A DNA stretch of 64,000 nt. Origin: Pseudomonadales bacterium. GTDB lineage: Bacteria > Pseudomonadota > Gammaproteobacteria > Pseudomonadales > Halieaceae. Below are positions 55,253 to 63,776 of this stretch, one piece after another. The notes under the pieces are model-generated. The model was not told where the DNA came from. It did no database searches and worked only from the letters and a program-made list of their open reading frames with translations. The stretch spans positions 1 to 64,000 of the forward strand of contig JACKNU010000007.1 in NCBI GenBank assembly GCA_024234675.1, given 5' to 3'. Position numbers and translations under genes: made by a program. The first letter of the stretch is position 1. Each line of letters opens with the position of its first letter.

Positions 55253-55401
55253 CTACAGCAGCCGGAGCTGTATGCCGCGCTCAAACAGTGCCGCGATACC
55301 CTGGCCCCCGCCTGTGCACGTGGTCACCACCGCGCAGCGGCCGCCTCGGCGATGGCGGTGCGCACACCGCTGACTACCACTACTTCTCGCTGTTGGGTCA
55401 T
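55253..55401 (-). pseudogene. Thiolase gene remnant: N- and C-terminal ends only
   Basis: Reading leftward from an ATG at 55401-55399 gives MTQQREVVVVSGVRTAIAEA, the typical N-terminus of acetyl-CoA acetyltransferases. In a shifted frame downstream the sequence reads AVVTTCTGGGQGIAALFERG before a TAG at 55255-55253. This is the thiolase C-terminal motif with the catalytic Cys-x-Gly-Gly. The roughly 350 middle residues are missing. It is therefore a gene with a large internal deletion and a frameshift. The 372-bp gap 55161-55532 otherwise holds the inverted repeat at 55419-55479 and the hemH upstream region. Confidence 0.75.
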
Positions 55402-55418
55402 TTGGGTTCTCCTTGGTT

Positions 55419-55479
55419 TGGTCGAATGAATTCGACCCTACGGGGTTGGGTGTGTTCGTGGGTCGAATTCATTCGACCA
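55419..55479. repeat. 20-bp perfect inverted repeat (hairpin) between thiolase remnant and hemH
   Basis: TGGTCGAATGAATTCGACCC (55419-55438) is repeated as its exact complement at 55460-55479, with a 21-bp loop. Each arm is itself nearly palindromic (GGTCGAAT/ATTCGACC). It begins 18 bp from the ATG of the thiolase remnant and ends 53 bp before hemH. It looks like a BIME/REP pair or short miniature element rather than a terminator, since no T-run follows. Confidence 0.8.
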
Positions 55480-55532
55480 GACTCCCGACCGGCCCCTTGG
55501 CAGGGCGCACACTCACCCGTATATTGGCCCCC

Positions 55533-56615
55533 ATGAAATTCATCGGCAGCCCCAACTTCGACCACAGCCAGCCCCCGCGGGTGGGCGTGCTCATCACCAA
55601 CCTGGGCACCCCCGAGGCCCCCGAGAAAGGCGCGCTGCGCAGGTACCTGGGACAGTTCCTGTGGGACCCCCGGGTGGTGGAGATTCCCCGGCTGCTGTGG
55701 TGGCTGATCCTGCACGGAATCATCCTGCGCCTGCGACCATCCCGCTCGGCCGCCGCCTATCGCCAGATCTGGACGGACCGGGGCTCCCCGCTGATGGTCA
55801 ACACCCAGGACCAGGCCCTGGCGCTGCGCCGGCATCTGCAGGCGCGGCACGGCGACCGGGTGCTGGTGGAGTTCGCCATGCGCTATGGCCAACCGGACAT
55901 TGCCAGCACCGTGCAGGGCATGCTGGATCGGGGGGTAGACAAGCTGGTGGTACTGCCCTTGTACCCCCAGTACAGCGGCCCCACCACCGGCTCCACCTTC
56001 GACGCCCTGGCAGCGGACCTGGGCCGCCGCCGCTGGGTGCCGCAGCTGCGTTTTGTCGCCCAGTACCATGACCACCCCGCCTATATAGAGGCCCTGGCCC
56101 AGAGCATCCTGGCGTACCGCAAGGTCCACGGCAGTGCGGACAAGCTGGTGTTCTCCTACCACGGCGAACCGCGGCGCTGCCTGGACCTGGGCGACCCCTA
56201 CTTCTGCCAGTGCCACAAGACCACCAGGCTGGTGGTCGAACACCTGGGCCTGGCGGAGGACGCCTACCTCACCACTTTCCAGTCGCGCTTCGGCAAGGCC
56301 GAGTGGCTGCAGCCCTATACGGACGCGACCCTCAAGTCACTGCCCGGCAGCGGCGTCAAGTCGGTACAGGTGATCTGTCCCGGCTTTTCCGCCGATTGCC
56401 TGGAGACCCTGGAGGAGATCGGCGTGGAGAACCGCGACTATTTCCTGCAGGCAGGCGGGGAACGCTATGAATATATTCCCTGCCTGAACAGTGATGCTGA
56501 ACATATCACCGCCCTCGCCGCGGTGCTCGAGGACAATTTGCAGGGCTGGCTGGAGGACCGCAGGAATCCCGACGCCACCCAGGCCAGGGCAAAAGCCCTG
56601 GGCGCCGCGCGCTGA
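55533..56615 (+). CDS. hemH: Ferrochelatase
   Basis: 360 aa from the ATG at 55533; an in-frame extension upstream would translate the inverted repeat and is rejected. Family motifs: GVLITNLGTPEAPE at the N-terminus, LPLYPQYSGPTTGS, LVFSYHGEPRRCLDLGDPYFCQCHKT with the conserved His, and TFQSRFGKAEWLQPYTD with VICPGFSADCLETLEEI. It inserts Fe2+ into protoporphyrin IX, the last step of heme synthesis. It is close to ctaA but on the opposite strand. Confidence 0.96.
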   Translation: MKFIGSPNFDHSQPPRVGVLITNLGTPEAPEKGALRRYLGQFLWDPRVVEIPRLLWWLILHGIILRLRPSRSAAAYRQIWTDRGSPLMVNTQDQALALRRHLQARHGDRVLVEFAMRYGQPDIASTVQGMLDRGVDKLVVLPLYPQYSGPTTGSTFDALAADLGRRRWVPQLRFVAQYHDHPAYIEALAQSILAYRKVHGSADKLVFSYHGEPRRCLDLGDPYFCQCHKTTRLVVEHLGLAEDAYLTTFQSRFGKAEWLQPYTDATLKSLPGSGVKSVQVICPGFSADCLETLEEIGVENRDYFLQAGGERYEYIPCLNSDAEHITALAAVLEDNLQGWLEDRRNPDATQARAKALGAAR

Positions 56616-56636
56616 GCGTGCGCCGGCGGGTGGCAA

Positions 56637-57323
56637 TCAGGCCACCGCGCGGGCGCTGCCGTCCCCCAGTGCCTGGGAAGCGCTTTGCAGCTGAGCCACC
56701 AGGCCCGCCGGCAACTCGAGGCGGTGCGCCAGGGTGTCCAGGTACAGGGCTGCCTGGGCACAGTCCGCATCCACCGCCAGCAGTGATGACAGGTACACTT
56801 CCGCGGCAGCTTCAGGACACGTGACCCGCGCGCACAGCTCGGCCTGCGAGCACGGCTTTTGCAGCGCGTCCATGACCAGGATCTTCTCCCGGGGCGCCAG
56901 TTCCAGTTGTTCCAGGCGCGCCATGATGCGCCCCCGCTCGGCAGAATCGAGGTGACCGTCGGCCGCGGCCGCCGCGATCATCGCCTGCACCAGCAGCAGG
57001 CCCCGGGATTCACCCGCCGGCTCATCCTCCCGGATCGCAAAGCCCGGCTCGGTCAACTCGGACCAGTTGGCCTGCGCGGCGCCGCCAGCCTTGCTCGCCG
57101 GGGACGACTCGCTCGCCGGTTCCACCATCTGGCCGGACCTGTAGCCCTGGTAGGCTTTCCAGGCGACGCCGCCCAGGGCGGCCAGGCCGCCGACCTGTAA
57201 CAGGGTACCGGCATGCTTGCGCGCCTTCTTGTTGCTCATCAGGGCGCCGGCCGCGGCGCCGCCGGCTACGCCGCCGAGTACGCCACTACTGGTCAAACCC
57301 GCCAACAGTTTGTTGAAATCCAT
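56637..57323 (-). CDS. DUF533/TerB-like membrane-associated protein (YebE family)
   Basis: About 228 aa from the ATG at 57323-57321, preceded by a strong GGAGGAAA; an upstream in-frame start is rejected. The N-terminus MDFNKLLAGLTSSGVLGG is followed by a Gly/Ala-rich segment and a short hydrophobic stretch (VGGLAALGGVAWKAYQGYRSGQ). The C-terminal TerB-like all-helical domain starts near LLLVQAMIAAAAADGHLDSAE and holds the acidic helix pair. The function is unknown; E. coli YebE is envelope-stress regulated. It converges with hemH. Confidence 0.88.
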   Translation of the reverse strand: MDFNKLLAGLTSSGVLGGVAGGAAAGALMSNKKARKHAGTLLQVGGLAALGGVAWKAYQGYRSGQMVEPASESSPASKAGGAAQANWSELTEPGFAIREDEPAGESRGLLLVQAMIAAAAADGHLDSAERGRIMARLEQLELAPREKILVMDALQKPCSQAELCARVTCPEAAAEVYLSSLLAVDADCAQAALYLDTLAHRLELPAGLVAQLQSASQALGDGSARAVA

Positions 57324-57439
57324 CGCTGTTTCCTCCGCTTGGGTTATGGGCCAGTATCGGTCGGCCACGGAGCGGCAGGCAAACCGCTTTTTCCTGCGCG
57401 ACACTTCGGTAATGTCGAACTGCCGCCATTGCAGGGAGG

Positions 57440-58339
57440 CTATTGGAACAGCTGGCTGCGGGCCCGGTCGATCAGGTCCAGTACCGCGGGATGCTTGAGC
57501 CGACGCTCGGGGGAAATGGCGATATAGCTCTCGCGCACCTCATGCGCCTGGCCGATCAGGCTGGCGTGGTACATCCGTTCGACCTCGGCCGCGATCGCCA
57601 GGGGCGCCGGGAAGACCCCGGCACCGGCCTCCCCGAACACTTTCATCAGGGCACTGTCATCGCACTCTGCTACCAATTGCGGGCGCACATCGACCCGGTC
57701 AAACCAGTCGTCCAGCTCGCGCCGCAGGGCAGTGGTATGGGTGGGCAGCAACATGGGCGCGCCGTCCAGGCAGCGGGGGAAATTGCGCCGGTAGCGCCCG
57801 GCCAGGCGCTTGCCGGTAAAAAAGGCGATCACGCTGTCCCCCAGCTGATGGTTGTAGGCTTTGACGCCCAGGCCCACCGGCACCGGGCGGTCCGAGATAA
57901 CCAGGTCCAGCCGGTGCAGGGCCAACTCCGCCAGCAGGGTTTCCAGATCGGCCTCACGGGCGACAATCCTGACCTTTTCGGGACCCGACAGGGCCGGCTC
58001 CAGCACCCGGTAGGAGATCAGTTTGGCGATGGAATTGACGATGCCGACGGTCAGCACCGGGCTGGCCTGGGGCTGGCCGCTGCGCACCCGCTGGCTCAGT
58101 TCGGCGCCCACGGTAAATATCTCGTCCGCATACTGCTTGACCATGCGGCCGGTGTCCGTCAGCACCAGTCCCCTGCCGGCGCGCTGGAACAGGGGCGAGC
58201 CCACCACGCCCTCCAGCAACTTGAGCTGCCCGCTGATGGTCTGCGGGGTCAAGTGCAGCGTTGCCGCGGCCCGGGCGATACTGCCCTCGCAGGCCACGGT
58301 CCAGAAATAGTGCAGGTGGTTATAATTGAGATGACGCAT
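57440..58339 (-). CDS. nhaR: LysR-family regulator, NhaR-like
   Basis: About 299 aa from the ATG at 58339-58337; an extension upstream is unlikely. The N-terminal winged HTH reads YNHLHYFWTVACEGSIARAA with TLHLTPQTISGQLKLLE, a strong match to NhaR, followed by the LysR effector-binding domain. NhaR activates the Na+/H+ antiporter nhaA in response to Na+ in E. coli. No nhaA is in the window, so the target here is unknown; the adjacent divergent BI-1 gene is the nearest candidate. Confidence 0.88.
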   Translation of the reverse strand: MRHLNYNHLHYFWTVACEGSIARAAATLHLTPQTISGQLKLLEGVVGSPLFQRAGRGLVLTDTGRMVKQYADEIFTVGAELSQRVRSGQPQASPVLTVGIVNSIAKLISYRVLEPALSGPEKVRIVAREADLETLLAELALHRLDLVISDRPVPVGLGVKAYNHQLGDSVIAFFTGKRLAGRYRRNFPRCLDGAPMLLPTHTTALRRELDDWFDRVDVRPQLVAECDDSALMKVFGEAGAGVFPAPLAIAAEVERMYHASLIGQAHEVRESYIAISPERRLKHPAVLDLIDRARSQLFQ

Positions 58340-58480
58340 TGCGTGTCCCTCCGGCGGGGTCCGTGAAGCAGCAATGATTATTCGGGATATACGAAGTTTT
58401 TTCAAAGAAAGATCGAATAGACCTTAGCCGCCCAGGCTCTATCCTGTTCCCGGGAATCCTACCCGTGGAGTAACGGAACC

Positions 58481-59185
58481 ATGAAAACACAAGCATCAAC
58501 CGCGCCGCTTGCCAGCACCGCCGCCATAGCCCGGGGGCACAGTCAGGCAGTCGACGGCGACGCCCTCAACGTTTTGCGCAACACCTATCGGCTGCTGGCC
58601 ATGACCCTGTTCTTCAGCGCTGGCGTGGCCGCGCTGACAGCGGCACTCAAGCTGCCCCACCCAGGCCTGCTGTTGACCCTGGGCGGTTACTTCGGACTGC
58701 TGTTCCTGACCTCGCACCTGCGCAACAGCGCCTGGGGGCTGGTGTCCGTGTTCGCCCTCACCGGATTCATGGGTTACACCCTGGGGCCCCTGCTGGCGGC
58801 CTACCTGAGCCTGGCCAACGGACCGGCGATGATCGTCACCGCCATGGGCGCCACCGGCGCCATCTTTGCCGGCCTGTCCTGGTACGCGCGCCAGGATAAC
58901 GCCATCGACATGATGCGTTTCGGCACCTTCCTGACAGTTGGCATCATCACCGCATTCTGCCTGGCCCTGGCGGCGTATTTCTTCGCCATGCCGGCCCTGT
59001 CCGCCGCTGTCTCCGGCCTGTTCATCCTGTTGATGTCAGGCCTGCTGCTCTACCAGACCCAGGCCATCATCAACGGCGGCGAGCGCAATTACATCATGGC
59101 GACCGTCACCCTGTTCGTCGCCCTGTTCAACCTCTTCACCAGTCTCCTGCACCTGCTGGGGATATTCGGTGGGGACGAGGCCTGA
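58481..59185 (+). CDS. Bax inhibitor-1/YccA-family membrane protein
   Basis: 234 aa with about seven membrane helices beginning at residue 42. NVLRNTYRLLAMTLFFSAGVAAL is the family start, followed by helices such as LGGYFGLLFLTSHLRNS and, at the C-terminus, LFVALFNLFTSLLHLLGIFGG with the conserved NLF(T)SLL pattern. YccA modulates FtsH proteolysis in E. coli and BI-1 relatives act as Ca2+ leak channels; which applies here is unknown. It is divergent from nhaR across 141 bp. Confidence 0.93.
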   Translation: MKTQASTAPLASTAAIARGHSQAVDGDALNVLRNTYRLLAMTLFFSAGVAALTAALKLPHPGLLLTLGGYFGLLFLTSHLRNSAWGLVSVFALTGFMGYTLGPLLAAYLSLANGPAMIVTAMGATGAIFAGLSWYARQDNAIDMMRFGTFLTVGIITAFCLALAAYFFAMPALSAAVSGLFILLMSGLLLYQTQAIINGGERNYIMATVTLFVALFNLFTSLLHLLGIFGGDEA

Positions 59186-59289
59186 ACAGGCCCGCCTGTG
59201 CGTCGGTCGGGTCGACCGGCGCATGAACCGCCCGCAGGCCCCCGCCGTATACTACACTCATCACAGAGTCACTGACGCGGGAGACACCC

Positions 59290-61065
59290 ATGCAATACCA
59301 GGCGCCCCTTGGCGATATCAAGTTTGTCCTGTTCGATGTGCTGGGCGGCAATCGGCTGCACGAACTGGAGAAGTACTCGGAAGCGACCCCCGATCTCATC
59401 TCCGCGATTCTGGAGGAGGCCGGCAAGCTGACGGCGGAGGTGCTGCAACCCTGCAACAAGGCGGGTGACCAGCAGGGTTGCCGGTACGAGCCCGAAACCC
59501 ATTCCGTCACCACGCCGGATGGCTTCAAGGAGGCTTACCGACAATTCACCGAGGCCGGCTGGGCCTCCCTGGACGCACCGGTGGAATTTGGCGGGCAGGG
59601 ACTGCCCCACACCCTGAAACTGATCGTCGATGAAATGGTGTGCTCGGCGAACCTGTCATTTGGCATGTATCCGGGCCTGACCCACGGTGCCATCAGCGCA
59701 GTGTACGCCCATGGCTCACAAGAGCTGCAACAGACCTACCTGCCCAAGCTGGTGAGCGGGGAGTGGACTGGCACGATGTGCCTGACGGAGCCCCAGTGCG
59801 GCACCGACCTGGGCATGATCCGCACCCGCGCCACCCCCAGGGCTGACGGCAGCTACGAACTGGAGGGCACCAAGATCTGGATCACCGGCGGCGAGCACGA
59901 CCTGGTCGACAATATCGTCCACCTGGTGCTGGCCAAACTGCCCGGCGCACCCGACAGCACCAAGGGCATCTCCCTGTTCATCGTACCCAAGGTGCTGCCG
60001 GACAGCGGCGAGCGCAACCCGGTTTACTGCGGTGGCCTGGAGCACAAGATGGGCATCAAGGGTTCGGCGACGGCGGTGCTGAACTTCGAGAAGGCTCGCG
60101 GCTGGCTGGTGGGTGAGCCCAACGACGGCATGCGGGCGATGTTCACCATGATGAATGAAGCCCGCCTGATGGTGGGGATGCAGGGCCTGGGCGTGGCGGA
60201 GATGGCCTACCAGGAAAGCCTGGCCTTCGCCCTGGAGCGCCTGCAGGGGCGCTCCCTCAGCGGCCCGAAAAATGCCGACGGCCCGGCGGACCCGATCATC
60301 GTCCACCCGGATGTGCGGCGCATGCTGATGCGGCAGAAGGTCCTCAACGAGGGCATGCGCGCCCTGGCCCTGTATATAGGCACCCGCCTGGACCTGTCCG
60401 TCGCCCACCCGGACGAAGAGGTGCGCGAGGCCGCCGATGACATGGTGCAGTTACTCACCCCGGTGGTGAAAGCGTTCCTGACCGACGAGGGTTTCAACAA
60501 CGCCAACCTCGGCCTGCAGGTACTGGGCGGCTCCGGTTTCACCACCGACTGGCCCCTGGAGCAACTGGTGCGCGACGGCAGGATTCCGCGCATCTACGAG
60601 GGCACCAACGGCATCCAGGCCATGGACCTGGTGGGTCGCAAGCTGGCGCTCAAGGGCGGCAGGCTTATCGGCCGCCTGTTTGAGGAATTCCGGGCCTACC
60701 TGGACGGCAACCCCGGGGCGCCGCACCACGCCGGGCTGGCGGAGGCGGTGCAGGCCCTGGAGGAGGCCACCACCTGGATAGCCACCCAGGGCATGCAGGA
60801 CCCCGAGGAAGCCGGGGCCGCGGCGACCCCCTACCTGCGCCTTACCGCGCTGACGGTTATCGCCTGGCTGTGGTCAAGGATGGCGGCGGAGGCCCAGCGC
60901 CAGCTGGACGCCGGGGAGGGCAACACGCCCCTGCTACAGGCCAAGCGGGTGGGCGCCAGCTACTACTTTGACAAAATCCTGCCGGAGATCAGCTCCCTGC
61001 TGACGGATATCCGCAGCGGCAAGGCCAGCATGATGGCGCTGGAGGACTCCCAGTGGCTGGTCTGA
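59290..61065 (+). CDS. Large acyl-CoA dehydrogenase (with C-terminal extension; DmdC/FadE-like)
   Basis: 591 aa, the long class with the ACADM middle and an extra C-terminal domain. Visible motifs: WTGTMCLTEPQCGTDLGMIR (FAD/substrate binding), KIWITGGEHDL, and RIPRIYEGTNGIQAMDLVGR with the catalytic Glu position. This class includes DmdC (methylmercaptopropionyl-CoA dehydrogenase) and FadE-type enzymes; sequence alone does not decide. A TATACT at 59248-59253 could be a -10 element, with no clear -35. It converges with ald, leaving 1 bp between stops. Confidence 0.9.
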   Translation: MQYQAPLGDIKFVLFDVLGGNRLHELEKYSEATPDLISAILEEAGKLTAEVLQPCNKAGDQQGCRYEPETHSVTTPDGFKEAYRQFTEAGWASLDAPVEFGGQGLPHTLKLIVDEMVCSANLSFGMYPGLTHGAISAVYAHGSQELQQTYLPKLVSGEWTGTMCLTEPQCGTDLGMIRTRATPRADGSYELEGTKIWITGGEHDLVDNIVHLVLAKLPGAPDSTKGISLFIVPKVLPDSGERNPVYCGGLEHKMGIKGSATAVLNFEKARGWLVGEPNDGMRAMFTMMNEARLMVGMQGLGVAEMAYQESLAFALERLQGRSLSGPKNADGPADPIIVHPDVRRMLMRQKVLNEGMRALALYIGTRLDLSVAHPDEEVREAADDMVQLLTPVVKAFLTDEGFNNANLGLQVLGGSGFTTDWPLEQLVRDGRIPRIYEGTNGIQAMDLVGRKLALKGGRLIGRLFEEFRAYLDGNPGAPHHAGLAEAVQALEEATTWIATQGMQDPEEAGAAATPYLRLTALTVIAWLWSRMAAEAQRQLDAGEGNTPLLQAKRVGASYYFDKILPEISSLLTDIRSGKASMMALEDSQWLV

Positions 61066-61066
61066 A

Positions 61067-62185
61067 TCAGCCGCGCAGCAGCCGGGCGGCGGGCACATAG
61101 TCCAGTTCCAGGGCCTGGGCGACCGCCTCGCAGGTCACCTTGCCGCAATAGATGTTGAGCCCATTGCAAAGGTGGGCATCATCGAGCAGGGCCTGTCGGT
61201 AGCCCTTGTTGGCCAGGCTGAGGGTAAAAGGCAGGGTGGCATTGTTGAGGGCAAAGGTAGAGGTGCGGGCCACGGCGCCGGGCATATTGGCGACACAGTA
61301 GTGCACCACGCCCTCCTCCACATAGGTGGGCTCGGCATGGGTAGTCGGGCGGCTGGTTTCAAAACACCCCCCCTGGTCGATGGCCACGTCGACCAGTACC
61401 GAGCCGGGTTTCATGGTGCGCAGCATGGTGCGATCCACCAGCTTGGGGGCCGCCGCACCCGGGACCAGCACGGCACCGATCAGCAGGTCCGCACTGGCGA
61501 CGTAGCGCGCCAGGGCCTCCCGGGTTGAGTAGACGGTATTGAGCATGCAGCCGAACTGGAAATCGAGCTCCTTCAGGCGCTGCAGGGAGCGGTCCAGCAC
61601 CGTAACATGCGCCTCCATCCCCATCGCCATCCGCACGGCGTTGGTTCCCACCACCCCGCCGCCGATCACCACCACCCGGGCCGCCTCCACTCCCGGCACA
61701 CCGCCGAGCAGGATGCCCGAGCCACCCTGTTCTTTCTCCAGGCAGTGGGCGCCGGCCTGTATGGACATGCGCCCCGCCACTTCGCTCATGGGCGACAGCA
61801 GGGGCAGGCTGTTATTGGGACCGGTGACGGTCTCGTAGGCGATGGCGATACAACCGGAATCCAGCAGCGCCCGGGTCTGCCCCGGGTCGGGTGCCAGGTG
61901 CAGGTAGGTAAACAGCACCTGGCCCTCCCGCAGCATGGCGCACTCCCCTGGCTGGGGTTCCTTGACCTTGACCACCATCTCGGCCCGTTCGAACACCTCG
62001 GCGGCGCTGGCGACGATCTCGGCCCCGGCCTCCCGGTACAGCTCGTCGCCCAGGCCTATGCCCTCCCCCGCGCCGCTCTCCACGATAACCTGGTGCCCGT
62101 GGTGGGCCAGCTCGTGGACACTGCCCGTGGTCAGGCCGACCCGGTATTCATGGGTTTTTATTTCTTTTGGTACACCGATCAACAT
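61067..62185 (-). CDS. ald: Alanine dehydrogenase
   Basis: 372 aa, usual length. It has MLIGVPKEIKTHEYRVGLT at the N-terminus, MVVKVKEPQPGE (substrate Lys), LFTYLHLAPD (catalytic His) and the Rossmann loop VVIGGGVVGTNAVRMAMGM. VDVAIDQGGCFET and NMPGAVARTST in the C-terminal half are also typical. It catalyses NAD-dependent interconversion of alanine and pyruvate plus ammonia. The substrate-binding residues are intact, so it is probably active in alanine catabolism or nitrogen assimilation. Confidence 0.96.
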   Translation of the reverse strand: MLIGVPKEIKTHEYRVGLTTGSVHELAHHGHQVIVESGAGEGIGLGDELYREAGAEIVASAAEVFERAEMVVKVKEPQPGECAMLREGQVLFTYLHLAPDPGQTRALLDSGCIAIAYETVTGPNNSLPLLSPMSEVAGRMSIQAGAHCLEKEQGGSGILLGGVPGVEAARVVVIGGGVVGTNAVRMAMGMEAHVTVLDRSLQRLKELDFQFGCMLNTVYSTREALARYVASADLLIGAVLVPGAAAPKLVDRTMLRTMKPGSVLVDVAIDQGGCFETSRPTTHAEPTYVEEGVVHYCVANMPGAVARTSTFALNNATLPFTLSLANKGYRQALLDDAHLCNGLNIYCGKVTCEAVAQALELDYVPAARLLRG

Positions 62186-62281
62186 GGGGTTTCCTCCCTG
62201 TAAGCCTGGACAAGGCCGGTTCGAAAACCCGGATTGTAGCGACTTGCAGGCGAGGCGGGGATAACCGTATAGGGGGAGTCT

Positions 62282-62731
62282 TTACAACCAGCGACGCACG
62301 CGGGCGCAATAGGCCGGGTACTCCTCGGGAAACAGGCCCTGCAGCATGCGCTCCTCGTGGTGGATGAAGCGAATCTGCACGATGACAGCGAATACCGGGG
62401 GAATCGCCAGGGCGGACAGGGCCCCCACGGTCAGCGCGCAGCCCAGCAGCACCAGCGCCATACCCAGGTACATGGGGTTGCGGCTCAGGCGATACACCCC
62501 GCCGGTCACCAGGCTGCTGACCGGGCGAAAGGGTATGACTTCGGTGCCGGCGCGCACGAACAGGCCGTTGGCGGCCACCAGCAGCAACAGGCCCATCAGG
62601 ATGACCACAGCGCCCACTACTTGCCAGGCAAGACTGGTAAAGCGCAGCAGCGGCCAGGTCTCGTTCAGGGCGAATACGGCGATCAGGCCCAGCAGCAACC
62701 AGACCGGGGGATAGATAACGCGCCTAATCAT
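62282..62731 (-). CDS. Isoprenylcysteine-methyltransferase-like small membrane protein (ICMT/PEMT family)
   Basis: 149 aa with four hydrophobic helices. TGGVYRLSRNPMYLGMAL is the S-adenosylmethionine-binding signature of PEMT/ICMT-like membrane methyltransferases, and EERMLQGLFPEEYPAYCARV is the matching C-terminal motif. The acceptor is unknown; bacterial members methylate lipids, small molecules or remain uncharacterised. Its ATG overlaps the stop of the upstream ZIP gene by 8 bp, suggesting co-expression. Confidence 0.88.
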   Translation of the reverse strand: MIRRVIYPPVWLLLGLIAVFALNETWPLLRFTSLAWQVVGAVVILMGLLLLVAANGLFVRAGTEVIPFRPVSSLVTGGVYRLSRNPMYLGMALVLLGCALTVGALSALAIPPVFAVIVQIRFIHHEERMLQGLFPEEYPAYCARVRRWL

Positions 62732-63623
62732 GTGAACCCTCCAACTGCGCAGGGGTGGGAAGATGGAAATCGGACGGTTCCAGCGCCCCTATGCCGTAGG
62801 CCAGGCCGAGGCCCAGCAGGAAAGCCAGGGTGAGCTTGGTGCGATCGTGGCTGTGGAAATGCACTTCCGGCAACAGGTCGCTGAGGGCAATGCAAATGAA
62901 GGCGCCGGCGGAAAAGGCCAGCGCCGCGGCCACCATGTAATCACGCGAATCCCCGAGTAAATCCACGCCGTAAAAAAACAGCAGCGCGCCCAGTGGACAC
63001 AGCAACGCGAACAGCACATTACTGGTGGTCCGGGCCGCGCGACTCCAGCCACCGGCCGCCATCAGGGTCGTGATGGACATGGCATCCAGCGGCTTGTGCA
63101 GAAAGATAGCCAGGAAAACCCCCAGCCCCACCAGCCCGGTGGCGCCATCGGCTATCTCGCCCTGCATCACGGCCCCCAGGGCGACGCCGTCGATCAGCGT
63201 GTGCACGCCCAGGCCCAGCGCCAGCCCGGCCCAGCTCATGCGGTGGGCGGGAGCGGCAACCCCCTGGACATGGTCATGCCCGTGATCGTGATCGTGATCG
63301 TGCTGCCGGGCCTCCTCGGGGCTGAAATCATGCTGGTGAAAATGGAACATACGCAGCAGCAACAGCATGGTAACCAGGCCCAGCATCAACCACTGCACCG
63401 ACACGTCGGTGGCGGCCGGCCCGCCCAGCATGGCGATGCTGTGGGGCAGCAGGTGGTAGAACGCCACCCCCAGCATCAGGCCCGAAACCAGGCTCATGGC
63501 CACCTGGGTGCGGGTATGGGTCATCCTGACCCAGTTCGGCAACAGCCCCCCCACCAGCGAAAAACCGGCGATGGCCAGGCAGTACAGTAACAGCAGCAGC
63601 GTTGGTGCCAGATTCATGGACAC
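62724..63623 (-). CDS. ZIP-family metal transporter
   Basis: 299 aa with about eight membrane helices. Between helices 3 and 4 is a His-rich metal-binding loop (RQHDHDHDHGHDHVQG). LGVHTLIDGVALGAVMQGE is the ZIP signature with His and Asp, and FLHKPLDAMSI has the second metal-site His. It would carry zinc or a similar divalent metal into the cytoplasm. The start could be MNLAPT at 63617 instead. It is 154 bp from the divergent aldehyde dehydrogenase gene. Confidence 0.92.
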   Translation of the reverse strand: MSMNLAPTLLLLLYCLAIAGFSLVGGLLPNWVRMTHTRTQVAMSLVSGLMLGVAFYHLLPHSIAMLGGPAATDVSVQWLMLGLVTMLLLLRMFHFHQHDFSPEEARQHDHDHDHGHDHVQGVAAPAHRMSWAGLALGLGVHTLIDGVALGAVMQGEIADGATGLVGLGVFLAIFLHKPLDAMSITTLMAAGGWSRAARTTSNVLFALLCPLGALLFFYGVDLLGDSRDYMVAAALAFSAGAFICIALSDLLPEVHFHSHDRTKLTLAFLLGLGLAYGIGALEPSDFHLPTPAQLEGSHD

Positions 63624-63720
63624 AGGTCATCGATACAGAGGGGCGAGGATTATCCCACAGACACCCGGGCTTGTAATTGGCGGCGTGACCCGGCGCCGCG
63701 GGAGCGGGCGGAAAAAGGCA

Positions 63721-63749
63721 TTGACAGCCAAACTAATGACTAATAGTTT
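63721..63749 (+). promoter_or_regulatory. Candidate promoter with overlapping inverted repeat upstream of the aldehyde dehydrogenase gene
   Basis: TTGACA (63721-63726) is an ideal -35; a weak -10 (TAGTTT, 63744-63749) lies 17 bp downstream. AAACTA (63730-63735) and TAGTTT (63744-63749) form a perfect 6-bp inverted repeat with an 8-bp spacer, covering the promoter spacer and -10. This is a likely repressor operator, for example of TetR type. The aldehyde dehydrogenase ATG is 27 bp downstream. Confidence 0.55.
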
Positions 63750-63776
63750 GTCGCCATCACACCCCGGGAGCACGCC

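Noticed and set aside
57440..59185. NhaR next to a possible Na+/H+ antiporter
   Set aside because: The neighbouring membrane protein is a BI-1/YccA member, not NhaA; no antiporter gene is in the window.
62200..62260. T-loop-like sequence GGTTCGAAAACCC suggesting a tRNA
   Set aside because: The loop is too long, and there is no acceptor stem, anticodon arm or CCA in either direction.
63270..63310. Short tandem GATCGT repeat
   Set aside because: It encodes the alternating His-Asp metal loop of the ZIP transporter, so it is explained by the protein.
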